64,000 nucleotides of DNA. Source: Hydrogenophaga intermedia. GTDB taxonomy: Bacteria; Pseudomonadota; Gammaproteobacteria; Burkholderiales; Burkholderiaceae_C. Positions 55,401-61,879 of the stretch are shown here, piece after piece. The stretch's first letter is position 1; every line of letters begins with the position of its first letter. The notes beneath the pieces are model-generated. The model worked only from the letters and a program-made list of their open reading frames with translations. It ran no database searches and was not told the origin of the DNA. Location: assembly GCF_000723405.1 (NCBI RefSeq), contig NZ_CCAE010000002.1, forward strand, positions 186,001 to 250,000, written 5' to 3'. Position numbers and translations under genes: made by a program.

Positions 55401-57732
55401 CGCGCTGCTGTCCGACAGCGGCGGCGGCAACACCTGGGCCGGCAACAGCCGCCTGCACCAACTGACGCCCTGGGCCAACGACCCCGTGGCCGATCCGCCG
55501 TCCGAATGGTTCTGGCTGCAGGACCGGCAAAGCCACGAGGCGTGGAGCCTGGCGCCCTCGGCCTGGGGCCACGAAGACGCGCACTACGAGGTCACGCACA
55601 CACAGGGCCTGAGCACCATCGAGCACCAGGTGAACGGGTTGCACGTGGCGGTGCACTGGTGCGTGGACGCCGACTCCGCCATCAAGCAGGTGCGCATCAC
55701 CGTGCGCAACCAGGGGCCGCGCAAGCGCCACCTGCGGCTGCTGGCCATGGTGGAGTGGCTGCTGGGCGACAAGCGCGCGGACCGGGCCACCCTGCACACA
55801 CGGGCCGAGTACGGCGCGGGGCCCGCCGCGCCGCTGTTGGGACTGTTCTGCACGCAGACGCGGGTGGACCCTGCGCAGGATGCGTCGCCCGGGAGCGCCA
55901 CCGCTTTCCTGGCCGAGGTGCCCCACGCCGTGCATCCCGGCCTTGAGCACGGCGAAGGCCCCGACTGGACCTGCGATCGCCGCGCCTTCTTCGACCGCGC
56001 CGGGCGCATCGCACTGCCGCGACACCTGGGTCAGGCCGAGGGCGGTGGGGTTGACGCCTGCGCCGCGCACGCGCGGCTGCTCACACTGCGCCCGGGTGCG
56101 ATGCTGCAGCAGACCTACCTGATCGGCCACGCCGACAACGTCGACGCGGCGCGCAAGCTGCTGCGCGAGGCCGGCACCGTCGATCCGCTGGCTCGTGAAC
56201 GCGAGGTGCGCGCCCGCTGGGACGAATTGCTCGGCGCCACAGAAGTGCACACGCCCGACCCTCTGTTCGACGCCATGGTCAATCGCTGGTTGCTCTACCA
56301 GACCGTGTCCTCGCGCCTGTGGGCCAAGGCCGGCTTCTACCAGGCCGGCGGCGCCACGGGATTCCGGGATCAGTTGCAGGACACCATGGCCCTGACCTGG
56401 GCAGCGCCCGCGCTGCCGCGCGAGCAGATCGTGCTCTGCGCGTCGCGCCAGTTCGAGGCGGGTGACGTGCAGCACTGGTGGCACACGCCCGGTGGGGCCG
56501 GCGTGCGCACGCACTTCTCGGACGACCTGCTGTGGCTGCCCTTCGCCTGCGCGCACTACCTGCGCGCCACGGGTGACCGCACCGTGATGGACGAGGTGGT
56601 GCCCTTCCTGGACGCGCCCGAGCTGCCTGTTGGCGTGGAAGACGCCTACGACACGCCACGCACCAGCGACGCGCGGGCCAGCGTGTACGAACACGCCGCG
56701 CGCACCATCGACCGCAGCTTGCGCACCGGCGCGCACGGCCTGCCATTGATGGGCACGGGCGACTGGAACGACGGCATGAACCGCGTCGGTCACGAAGGGC
56801 GCGGCGAATCGGTGTGGCTGGCCTGGTTCCTGTGCGCCATCACCGAGGACTGGATCGCGCTGGCGCACGAGCGTAGCGAGGGCGAACGGGCGCAGCGCTG
56901 GGCCGGGGCACGCGAGGGTTGGGCCGCGGCGCTGCAGACCCACGCCTGGGACGGTGACTGGTACCGTCGCGCCTACTTCGACGACGGCAGCCCCTTGGGT
57001 GCCGCGCACATGCCCGAGGCGCGCATCGACCTCATCGCGCAGGCCTGGGCCGTGCTGTCGGGGCAGGCCCCCATCGAGCGCCAGCGCGCGGCAATGCAGG
57101 CCGCGCGCGAGCACCTGCACGACGCGCCGGCCGGACTCATGCGCCTGCTCGCGCCGCCACTGCGGCATGCCATGCCCAGCGCGGGCTACATCCAGGCGTA
57201 CCCGCCGGGCGTGCGCGAAAACGGCGGCCAGTACTCGCATGCTGCGGTGTGGGCGCTGATGGCCTCGGCCCGGCTCGCGCTCGCCAGCGATGGCCCGGAC
57301 CGCAGGGAGGCGCAGGACCGCGTGTACGCCGACTTCTGCGAACTCAGCCCCGCGCACCGCGCGGCGCACCCGGTGTGGGGCCCGGCCTACGGCCTGGAGC
57401 CCTATGCCGTGGCGGCCGACGTGTACAGCGAAGCGCCGTGGACAGGCCGTGGCGGTTGGAGTTGGTATACGGGCGCGGCCGGCTGGCTGCACCGCGCTGC
57501 CATCGAATCGCTCTTCGGCCTGTGCCTCACCCACGACGATCTGTGGTTCGAGCCCTGCCTGCCCACGTCGTGGGAGCGGGCGCGCCTCACGCTGCGCCGC
57601 GAACAGCGCTGCATGCATTTCCTGCTGCACCGTGGCGAGAACGAAGGCGAAGGCCGGGCGCTGCGCATCGGTGAACGCCTGCGCTGGCGCGATCTGCCGG
57701 CCGATTCGCACTTCTCGATCCGGCTGGACTGA
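49474..57732 (+). CDS. Cyclic beta-1,2-glucan synthase-like protein (GT84 / glucoamylase-like / GH94)
   Basis: About 2750 aa, close to Brucella Cgs and Rhizobium NdvB (~2830-2870). Order: a cytoplasmic N-terminal region, membrane helices (about 425-465), and a GT domain with TLDSDAQLPPGRL (about residue 636), GSFTGKGLLHV, SHDLLEGALVR and RWVRGDWQLL (about 786). More helices (about 810-1000) precede a PF10091 glucoamylase-like domain (about 1170-1410; SWSGSMFEYLMP, YGFMEAVDHT, HHQGMSVVAL). Two GH94-type beta domains and a GH94 catalytic domain follow with GTGDWNDGMNRVG (about 2430). It would initiate, extend and cyclise periplasmic glucans from UDP-glucose. The start is uncertain: GTG 49474 is chosen, since the frame further upstream is the shadow of the 80-aa gene. 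No ndvA-type exporter is near. Confidence 0.88.
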   Translation: MGGHLIGGRLRRRWPWIPAELARLLQTDAGPALEPLRLEIFGPERLREFGGLLGRAHRAQRPGKGHGTFHTRLQSNVRALRAAHGELSRHAHEHQDPGPVATWMLDNFHLIESQMEAIRQGLPARFYRSLPVLRDAPLTGLPRVYGVAWSFVVHTDSAFDEGLLLTFLQGYQDVRELGQGELWALPTTLRVVLLENLRRLADRIVTNKAAHELATLCMARLPRLPLNELQALVAHMDRLGAGPVFRMHLMQGLVARPLAKQPRAAEAREWLAVSLPDLPRLQVQQHAEQAADLLSVGNAVSALRLIGAADWSDVVSRCSRVVAVMMASPVFAAEDDETRSTTLHGIERLASLSGRAESVVAHALLQAMHHAPGEADDPRCLAAHWLQGDGQDALRARLGLSGGLRARWRRWPRPSTTRVYLGVIAVGTLALIAALVHRWGLAEHLAWVALAVALMLWPASEVVHAVVNRLVGESLKPAHVPRLGLADGIPAPARVLVAVPALLSDEATTAALVHRLRLHHLANPEPFAQFALLSDWSDADTETAPDDDALLRHARACVDALNQEHPVARGAPPRFLLLHRARCWSETERRWIGRERKRGKLEALVARLATGEPGPFLPLGELSHTAAGTRYLLTLDSDAQLPPGRLRALVGVAEHPANHPRLDGTGRRVSRGYGIVQPRLVAPLPTGPHGCAWQWLGQARQGLDPYSAMASDLYQDLWGEGSFTGKGLLHVATVHAVLGERLPAESVLSHDLLEGALVRCTVVSDIVLLEPDAAHADAATARLHRWVRGDWQLLPFLLSPRAWPMAGINRWKLADNLRRSLVAPASLGLVVLAMAGHGLSLPAALSLVLAAHGVGPAMAALAAVVPHRWDRVNTRFLTLAAQGLGRALLGGLWSLSQLLAQSLSALDAVGRTLWRLTVSRRHLLEWSTSASQQAGLRTDWPGTLWRHRAEPAGALAIGAALWSASPVAPGALALAVLGLWAAGPLVLWLAHRPWALRPALSLEDRRFLHGLARDTWGLFERCVDARNHHLPPDNLQVLPLEVVAHRTSPTNIGLYLLSAACARSFGWIDTRELLDRLEATLATLHRMERHRGHFLNWYDTETLQPLLPRYVSTVDSGNLSAHLLAVAQACLERVDDPLDDAANPQALADAHRRLRAVADDCRALAWAADFGFLYNPRRRLLHIGYRVDDDTLDPSLYDLLASEARTTSLLAIAKGDVPARHWTALGRPYFAAGRHAVLQSWSGSMFEYLMPLLVSEPPHGSALHEAAGSALREQRAFARGLGVAWGMSECAHAARDPTLAYQYAPQGVPRLALRRTPDTECVVAPYASVLAAQVDAAAACRNLRALAELGARGPYGFMEAVDHTPSRQVHGSAFTLVGTFMAHHQGMSVVALANVLLGGVAQRWGMAEPRLQALSALLHEQAPREMRTARPPPPAPSVREPRGATPSRAITPGAQALEPTHLLGNGRYAVTLRPNGAGWSRWGAAGLSRWRDDALRDEHGSFLYLRAPASAVPVSLTSHPAPDAAARYGCEFHADRVCFTAEWTALHAHVTVWVSPEDDIELRKVVLSNLSDEVMEVELLSALDVTLADPAADEAHPAFSQLFVRADWLAAQQALRFERTPRLGHEQRLLAAHFVASATGELLQVRCQTNRLHWRGRMHPTSHPLARLMPAPASDCALDTGLDPVAAIGLTLRLPPGGHASVVFATAASDSPDALRAVIDKYREPGYVERASAMSATLVAIPAAPNRPHTDYLPALQALTTALVLTLPAVHASLAGAVAVDRRSLWPLGLSGDRPLLLVDASTQQGLGLLRLLALMLRQWSRASVACDLVVLSLEAHSYDMPLQRELEQLREQHRSAPGLAEGAQGTGLHCWRVDELSPVQLATLRALARVSLRGDGQPLLHQLRDWYLAHEPAPTTGWREEDSEPAAVPVRSLPRAAEVARGGFDARGSAFRIGLGHEQQTPRPWINVLANPGFGALLSDSGGGNTWAGNSRLHQLTPWANDPVADPPSEWFWLQDRQSHEAWSLAPSAWGHEDAHYEVTHTQGLSTIEHQVNGLHVAVHWCVDADSAIKQVRITVRNQGPRKRHLRLLAMVEWLLGDKRADRATLHTRAEYGAGPAAPLLGLFCTQTRVDPAQDASPGSATAFLAEVPHAVHPGLEHGEGPDWTCDRRAFFDRAGRIALPRHLGQAEGGGVDACAAHARLLTLRPGAMLQQTYLIGHADNVDAARKLLREAGTVDPLAREREVRARWDELLGATEVHTPDPLFDAMVNRWLLYQTVSSRLWAKAGFYQAGGATGFRDQLQDTMALTWAAPALPREQIVLCASRQFEAGDVQHWWHTPGGAGVRTHFSDDLLWLPFACAHYLRATGDRTVMDEVVPFLDAPELPVGVEDAYDTPRTSDARASVYEHAARTIDRSLRTGAHGLPLMGTGDWNDGMNRVGHEGRGESVWLAWFLCAITEDWIALAHERSEGERAQRWAGAREGWAAALQTHAWDGDWYRRAYFDDGSPLGAAHMPEARIDLIAQAWAVLSGQAPIERQRAAMQAAREHLHDAPAGLMRLLAPPLRHAMPSAGYIQAYPPGVRENGGQYSHAAVWALMASARLALASDGPDRREAQDRVYADFCELSPAHRAAHPVWGPAYGLEPYAVAADVYSEAPWTGRGGWSWYTGAAGWLHRAAIESLFGLCLTHDDLWFEPCLPTSWERARLTLRREQRCMHFLLHRGENEGEGRALRIGERLRWRDLPADSHFSIRLD

Positions 57733-57861
57733 GAAGATGTGAACGAACCGATCTGGGGCGGCCAGCGGTCCCGGCGCACGGCTATGTGCGCTGAAGCACA
57801 GACCGCCACGCAGCTGCCGCGTACCCTGAAGCTCTACCCAACGCAAGACACAGGACACCCC

Positions 57862-58287
57862 ATGAACTACCAGGAACAGGACAGCTACGGCATGTACACC
57901 GAAATCAAGGACGGCGGGCCTGGCCCGCAACTCATGGGCGCCCACACGCTGCATGGCAACGATGTCCGCAACCGCCGGGGCGAGGACCTGGGCGACATCA
58001 AGGAAATCATGCTCGACATGCACAGCGGCAAGGTCGCGTATGCCGTGCTGTCGTACGGTGGCTTCCTGGGCATGGGTGACAAGCTCTTCGCCGTGCCCTG
58101 GAGCGCACTCAAGCTGGACACCGTGAAGAAGTGTTTCGTGCTCGACGTCGAGAAGGATCGGCTGGGCAACGCACCCGGCTTCGACAAGGACCACTGGCCC
58201 GACATGGCCGACAAGGCCTGGGCCCAGGACATCAACCACTACTACGGGCAGACGCCGCACGCGCCGCTCAAGGAACACACATCATGA
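57862..58287 (+). CDS. PRC-barrel domain protein
   Basis: 141 aa from MNYQEQDSYGMYTEI. A single PRC-barrel (about 25-110) contains NRRGEDLGDIKEIMLDMHSGKVAYAVLS and KLFAVPWSALKLD. There is no signal peptide, so it is probably cytoplasmic. PRC-barrel proteins of this type are frequent in stress-response clusters. AGGA lies about 9 nt upstream of the ATG. The stop overlaps the BON lipoprotein ATG (ATGA). Confidence 0.85.
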   Translation: MNYQEQDSYGMYTEIKDGGPGPQLMGAHTLHGNDVRNRRGEDLGDIKEIMLDMHSGKVAYAVLSYGGFLGMGDKLFAVPWSALKLDTVKKCFVLDVEKDRLGNAPGFDKDHWPDMADKAWAQDINHYYGQTPHAPLKEHTS

Positions 58288-58598
58288 AAACCCATCAACG
58301 CTGCGCGGCCCTGCTGCTGGTGGCCGCTGCCTTCACGGGCCTGGCGGCCTGCGGTTCCACCCCCACGCGATCCAGCACCGGGCAGTACCTGGACGACACC
58401 GCCATCACCACCAAGGTCAAGAGCGCGATCTTCAACGACCCCGGTCTGAAATCGGCCGAGATCAACGTCGAGACATTCAAAGGCAGCGTGCAGCTCAGCG
58501 GCTTCGTCGGCACCCAGAGCGACATCAACAGGGCGGTGGTGCTCACCCAGAACGTCGAAGGCGTTCGCAACGTCAGGAACGACATGCGGCTGAAGTGA
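58284..58598 (+). CDS. BON-domain lipoprotein
   Basis: 104 aa. A signal peptide with lipobox (TGLAACGS, Cys about 23) is followed by one BON domain (about 38-104: DTAITTKVKSAIFNDPGLKSAEINVETF...VQLSGFV...). BON domains bind phospholipid or peptidoglycan at the envelope (OsmY/DolP-like); single-BON lipoproteins are linked to osmotic and envelope stress. Coupled to the PRC-barrel gene by ATGA and to a glycine-zipper ORF by GTGA. Confidence 0.9.
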   Translation: MKTHQRCAALLLVAAAFTGLAACGSTPTRSSTGQYLDDTAITTKVKSAIFNDPGLKSAEINVETFKGSVQLSGFVGTQSDINRAVVLTQNVEGVRNVRNDMRLK

Positions 58599-58729
58599 TC
58601 GCCGCCGGCCCGCGAGTCGGCGTCGGTGCCGTGGGCGGGACTGTGCTCACCGGCGGCAGCGCCGTGGGCACCGTCGGTGGCGCCGTCATCGGCGGCATCA
58701 TCGGCAACCAGGTCGAGCCCAAGAAGTGA
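58595..58729 (+). CDS. Glycine-zipper mini-protein, probably truncated
   Basis: 44 codons from GTG 58595 (GTGA overlap with the BON stop) to TGA. The whole product is a glycine-zipper: GVGAVGGTVLTGGSAVGTVG followed by GAVIGGIIGNQVEPKK. This matches the C-terminal half of OsmB/glycine-zipper-2TM lipoproteins, but the N-terminal signal peptide and lipobox are missing. It is either a remnant fused to the BON operon or a minimal membrane-inserting peptide. Confidence 0.6.
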   Translation: MIAAGPRVGVGAVGGTVLTGGSAVGTVGGAVIGGIIGNQVEPKK

Positions 58730-58915
58730 ACCGCCTGCGCGCCCCCGGGCCGCGACAGGCGTGGTGATCGACCCTGGCGAGGTCGTTCACAGCCTGTCGT
58801 GCCTCTCTCGAGGTGGCGCACCATGGGTTCGATGCCGCACACAGCCCGGGCGTTCGGGCGTAAGCTGAACGTTTCGACCAAGCGGGCCTTGTCCCGTCGC
58901 CCTTGCCCCGTTGCC

Positions 58916-59635
58916 ATGGACTCCTCGAACCCGCGCCCGGCCAGCGACCTGCTGGCGGCCCTGCCGCCCGCCGAATGGGAACGCCTGGCGTCACGCCTCG
59001 AACTGGTCGACCTCCCGCTGGGGGCCGTGCTCTACGAGTCGGGCATGACCATGAGTCACGTGTACTTTCCCACCTCGGCCATCGTCTCCCTGCTCTACGT
59101 GCTCGAGAACGGCGCTTCCGCCGAGATTGCGGTGGTGGGCCGCGAGGGCGTGGTGGGCATCGCGCTCTTCATGGGTGGCGGCACTACGCCCAGCCGCGCG
59201 GTGGTGCAGAGCGCCGGCAAGGGCTACAAGCTGCGTGCGCAGGTCATCCAGGAGGAATTCAACCGCGTCGGGCCGGTGATGCACCTGCTGCTGCGCTACA
59301 CGCAGGCCCTGATCACGCAGATGGCCCAGACGGCGGTGTGCAACCGCCACCACAGCCTGGACCAACAACTGTGCCGCTGGCTGCTGCTCAGCCTGGACTG
59401 CCTGCACACGAACAAACTCGTGATGACGCAGGAACTCATCGCCAACATGCTGGGCGTTCGCCGCGAAGGGGTCACCGAAGCGGCGCTCAAGCTGCAGCGC
59501 CTGGAGCTCATCCGCTACGCGCGCGGTCACATCACCGTGCTCGACCGCCCGGGCCTGGAGCAGCGCGTGTGCGAGTGCTACGAGGTAGTCAAGCGCGAGT
59601 ACGACCGCCTCTTGCCGCACCGCTTCGCCTCCTGA
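58916..59635 (+). CDS. Crp/Fnr-family transcriptional regulator (first of two)
   Basis: 239 aa from MDSSNPRPASDLL; the frame extends upstream without family features. A cNMP-binding-like beta barrel (about 25-130; LPLGAVLYESGMTMSHVYFPTSAIVSLL) lacks the conserved cAMP phosphate-binding RxE signature of Crp. The dimerisation helix follows, then a winged HTH with MTQELIANMLGVRREGVTEAALKLQR. No Cys cluster for an Fnr-type Fe-S centre is evident. The ligand is unknown. It follows the PRC/BON/glycine-zipper cluster by about 190 nt. Confidence 0.87.
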   Translation: MDSSNPRPASDLLAALPPAEWERLASRLELVDLPLGAVLYESGMTMSHVYFPTSAIVSLLYVLENGASAEIAVVGREGVVGIALFMGGGTTPSRAVVQSAGKGYKLRAQVIQEEFNRVGPVMHLLLRYTQALITQMAQTAVCNRHHSLDQQLCRWLLLSLDCLHTNKLVMTQELIANMLGVRREGVTEAALKLQRLELIRYARGHITVLDRPGLEQRVCECYEVVKREYDRLLPHRFAS

Positions 59636-59705
59636 GCCCATCGAACCATCGGTGCGCTGGCAGACGGAAGCCGGCCCGCTGGCCGCGCACACTGTGGCGC
59701 ACCCC

Positions 59706-60419
59706 ATGCCATCCGCCGACAACGACATCCTTCAAAGACTCAAGCCCGGGACGCGACAGCGTTTGCTGGAGCGGTGCGAGCCCTTCGCGTTCGGCCTGTC
59801 CACCAGGCTTGTCGAACAGGGGCAAGCGCTGCGCCATGCCCTCTTCCCGCGCTCGGGCTTCATCGCGCTGGTGATCGATGAAAAGGACCACCCGGCGCTG
59901 GCCGTGGGCCTGATCGGCCACGAGGGTGTGTTCGGCGGCGAGCTCATCCTCGGCACGTCACGGCCGCCCTGGCGCGCGGTGGTATTGAACCCGGGTGATG
60001 GCTGGCGCATCGAGGCGCAGGCGCTGCGCGAAGTCAGCGCGACCCACATCGACCTGCAACAGCGACTGCAGGGCCTCGTGCTGGTGCGCCTGCACCAGCA
60101 GGCTCTGGCCTCGGCGTGTGAACGGTTCCACCCCGTTGCCTCCCGCCTGGCCCGCTGGCTGCTCATGAGCCAGGACCGTGCGCAAAGCCCGAACTTCTAT
60201 CTGACACAGGAATGCATGGCCCGCATGCTTGGCGTGCGGCGTGTGAGCGTGACCCTTGCCGCTGGCGGGATGCAAAACGATGGGCTCATCAGCTACCGGC
60301 GAGGCGATGTCAGCGTGCTGGATCGGGCTCGACTCAAGGCACGGGCCTGCAGTTGCTACGCCAACGACATTCAACTGGCACAGGCCTATGTGCGCCAGCC
60401 AACAAACAGAAACGGCTGA
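59706..60419 (+). CDS. Crp/Fnr-family transcriptional regulator (second of two)
   Basis: 237 aa, same architecture as its neighbour: a beta barrel (STRLVEQGQALRHALFPRSGFIALV...GHEGVFGGELILGTS) and a HTH with LTQECMARMLGVRRVSVTLAAGGMQ. The HTH core MLGVRR is shared, the rest is well diverged, so this is an old duplication or independent recruitment. It starts 70 nt after the first regulator. It lacks an obvious cyclic-nucleotide signature. Target genes are unknown; the envelope-stress cluster upstream is a candidate. Confidence 0.87.
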   Translation: MPSADNDILQRLKPGTRQRLLERCEPFAFGLSTRLVEQGQALRHALFPRSGFIALVIDEKDHPALAVGLIGHEGVFGGELILGTSRPPWRAVVLNPGDGWRIEAQALREVSATHIDLQQRLQGLVLVRLHQQALASACERFHPVASRLARWLLMSQDRAQSPNFYLTQECMARMLGVRRVSVTLAAGGMQNDGLISYRRGDVSVLDRARLKARACSCYANDIQLAQAYVRQPTNRNG

Positions 60420-60605
60420 TCCGCGCACAGTGACGCCGTGGGCCCTGGGGCGCGCACATCTGACCATGCACCAACCACTGCAAGAGCCCGTGCACCACGC
60501 CCACACCACTCACCGCCAGAGAGAAACGCCCATGAATACGCGTAGCGCCGGCGAAGCGTCCGCAGACAGTCGTCAAGGCCCGAGGAACACGGTCTGAGCC
60601 ACTCG

Positions 60606-60863
60606 ATGAATGCCTCCGCTTCTTCATTCCCGGAAACCATGAACGTCGTCAGTGGGCAATGCGTTCGGGCAAGCGACGGTCAGGTGTTCAGCTACAGCGT
60701 CGATGTAACGCCGTTTTTCTGGTCGGCAAATGTCCGGGATGCGGCCGAGCAGATTGTCGGCACGCCCAATCTCGGCGTTTTCGGTCGGCGACTGTCGAGC
60801 GAGGACCTGCGATCGTGCGCTGTTCACTGGATCGAGCGTGTGATACGCGATGGATTCATGTGA
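60606..60863 (+). CDS. Hypothetical protein, 85 aa
   Basis: An 85-aa ORF (MNASASSFPETMNVV...) in an AT-richer patch. No SD is visible; ATG 60639 is an alternative. It contains a hydrophilic/aromatic middle (FSYSVDVTPFFW) and no recognised motif. It may be real, acquired or spurious. The flanks 60420-60605 and 60864-60987 contain no convincing gene. Confidence 0.35.
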   Translation: MNASASSFPETMNVVSGQCVRASDGQVFSYSVDVTPFFWSANVRDAAEQIVGTPNLGVFGRRLSSEDLRSCAVHWIERVIRDGFM

Positions 60864-60987
60864 GCTCGCTTCGTTGCGCTGAAAAGCCGTTGACGGCCAT
60901 CCCCCACGCCAGACAACCGTAGAGACCCTAACCCATCGAGTCACGCTCAAGTCGATCAAATGACTCTACTGCTGACTGGAGAATGAC

Positions 60988-61875
60988 ATGAAAAACTCGA
61001 ACGAGCAGATGTGCGGGGACATGGAAGGAGAGTCACGCTTGGGTGACGAAGCACATGAACACGCGACCGTCACGCTGAATGTCCTCTGCATCGTCGTGTC
61101 GTGGAGTTTGGGCGCAGAGAGACTGACTGGGTATCGTGCGCAAGAAGTGATTGGCAGGGCGTATGCCTTCCTCTATCCCGATGAAACGAGTGCGAACGGA
61201 CGGTCGTCGCAGCGGGAGCGGACGTTGATTCTGCCGAATGGAAGGTATGAAGAGGAGGGCTGGCGCATGCGAGAAGACGGATCACTTTTTTTTGCCAGCG
61301 AACTCACCCGGCCCATGTTCGACGGGACGGGAAAGCTCGCGGGATGTGAAAAGGTCATCCGAAATCTCTCTGATTCATGCGCAAGCAACAAGGCGCTTTA
61401 TCACAGCGATAAGTTCCCTTTGCGGCTTCTTGGCAGCGCACGCGACTGCGCCGTTCACATGCTCGATCCGTCTGGATGCATCGTTGGCTGGAGCATTGGT
61501 GCAGAGCTACTGACGGGGTACCACGCCGAGGAAGTCATCGCGAAGCACTATCAAATGCTGTTCCGGTGGGAAGATCGAACGGAAGGATTCCCCAGTTGGC
61601 AACTGCAACGTGCGCGTTTGCATGGGTGCATAGAGGAGAGCGGCTGGCTTCTCCGAAAGGATGGATCCGTGGTTTGGGCGAATTTCGTTCTGACGCCCAT
61701 CCATTCTTTTGATGGATCTCATGTCGGATTTTCCAAGGTGGCACGCGACAGGAGAGAGGGGAGTGCATACATGGCCGATAGGGGGTGTGGAGGGACGACG
61801 TGGGCAACAGCCCCGGCTCGGGCGCACGGCGTCGTTCACGGGTCCCCCGGGGGGAGCGGCGTGACTCCGCTCTGA
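60988..61875 (+). CDS. Tandem PAS-domain protein without output domain
   Basis: 295 aa. Two PAS S-box domains: about 28-130 (WSLGAERLTGYRAQEVIGRAY...EEGWRMREDGSLFFASE) and about 145-255 (WSIGAELLTGYHAEEVIAKHY...ESGWLLRKDGSVVWANF). Both carry the EGW-x-x-RKDGS block typical of PAS modules in phytochrome-associated kinases. No kinase, GGDEF or EAL domain follows; the last ~40 residues are Gly/Ala-rich without homology. GGAGA is about 7 nt before the ATG. The gene is less GC-rich than its surroundings and stops 4 nt before the convergent nhaA end, suggesting truncation. Confidence 0.8.
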   Translation: MKNSNEQMCGDMEGESRLGDEAHEHATVTLNVLCIVVSWSLGAERLTGYRAQEVIGRAYAFLYPDETSANGRSSQRERTLILPNGRYEEEGWRMREDGSLFFASELTRPMFDGTGKLAGCEKVIRNLSDSCASNKALYHSDKFPLRLLGSARDCAVHMLDPSGCIVGWSIGAELLTGYHAEEVIAKHYQMLFRWEDRTEGFPSWQLQRARLHGCIEESGWLLRKDGSVVWANFVLTPIHSFDGSHVGFSKVARDRREGSAYMADRGCGGTTWATAPARAHGVVHGSPGGSGVTPL

Positions 61876-61879
61876 GTCG

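Noticed and set aside
53569-58278. Very long open frame (1569 codons) antisense to the glucan synthase
   Set aside because: GC-rich coding DNA leaves the opposite frames free of stops; the composition is Arg/His/Gly/Gln-rich with no domain, while the plus strand shows clear GT and GH94 motifs.
60532-60597. 21-codon ORF with a GAGAG-type SD before the 85-aa hypothetical
   Set aside because: No conserved features, poor codon bias; too little to support a gene.
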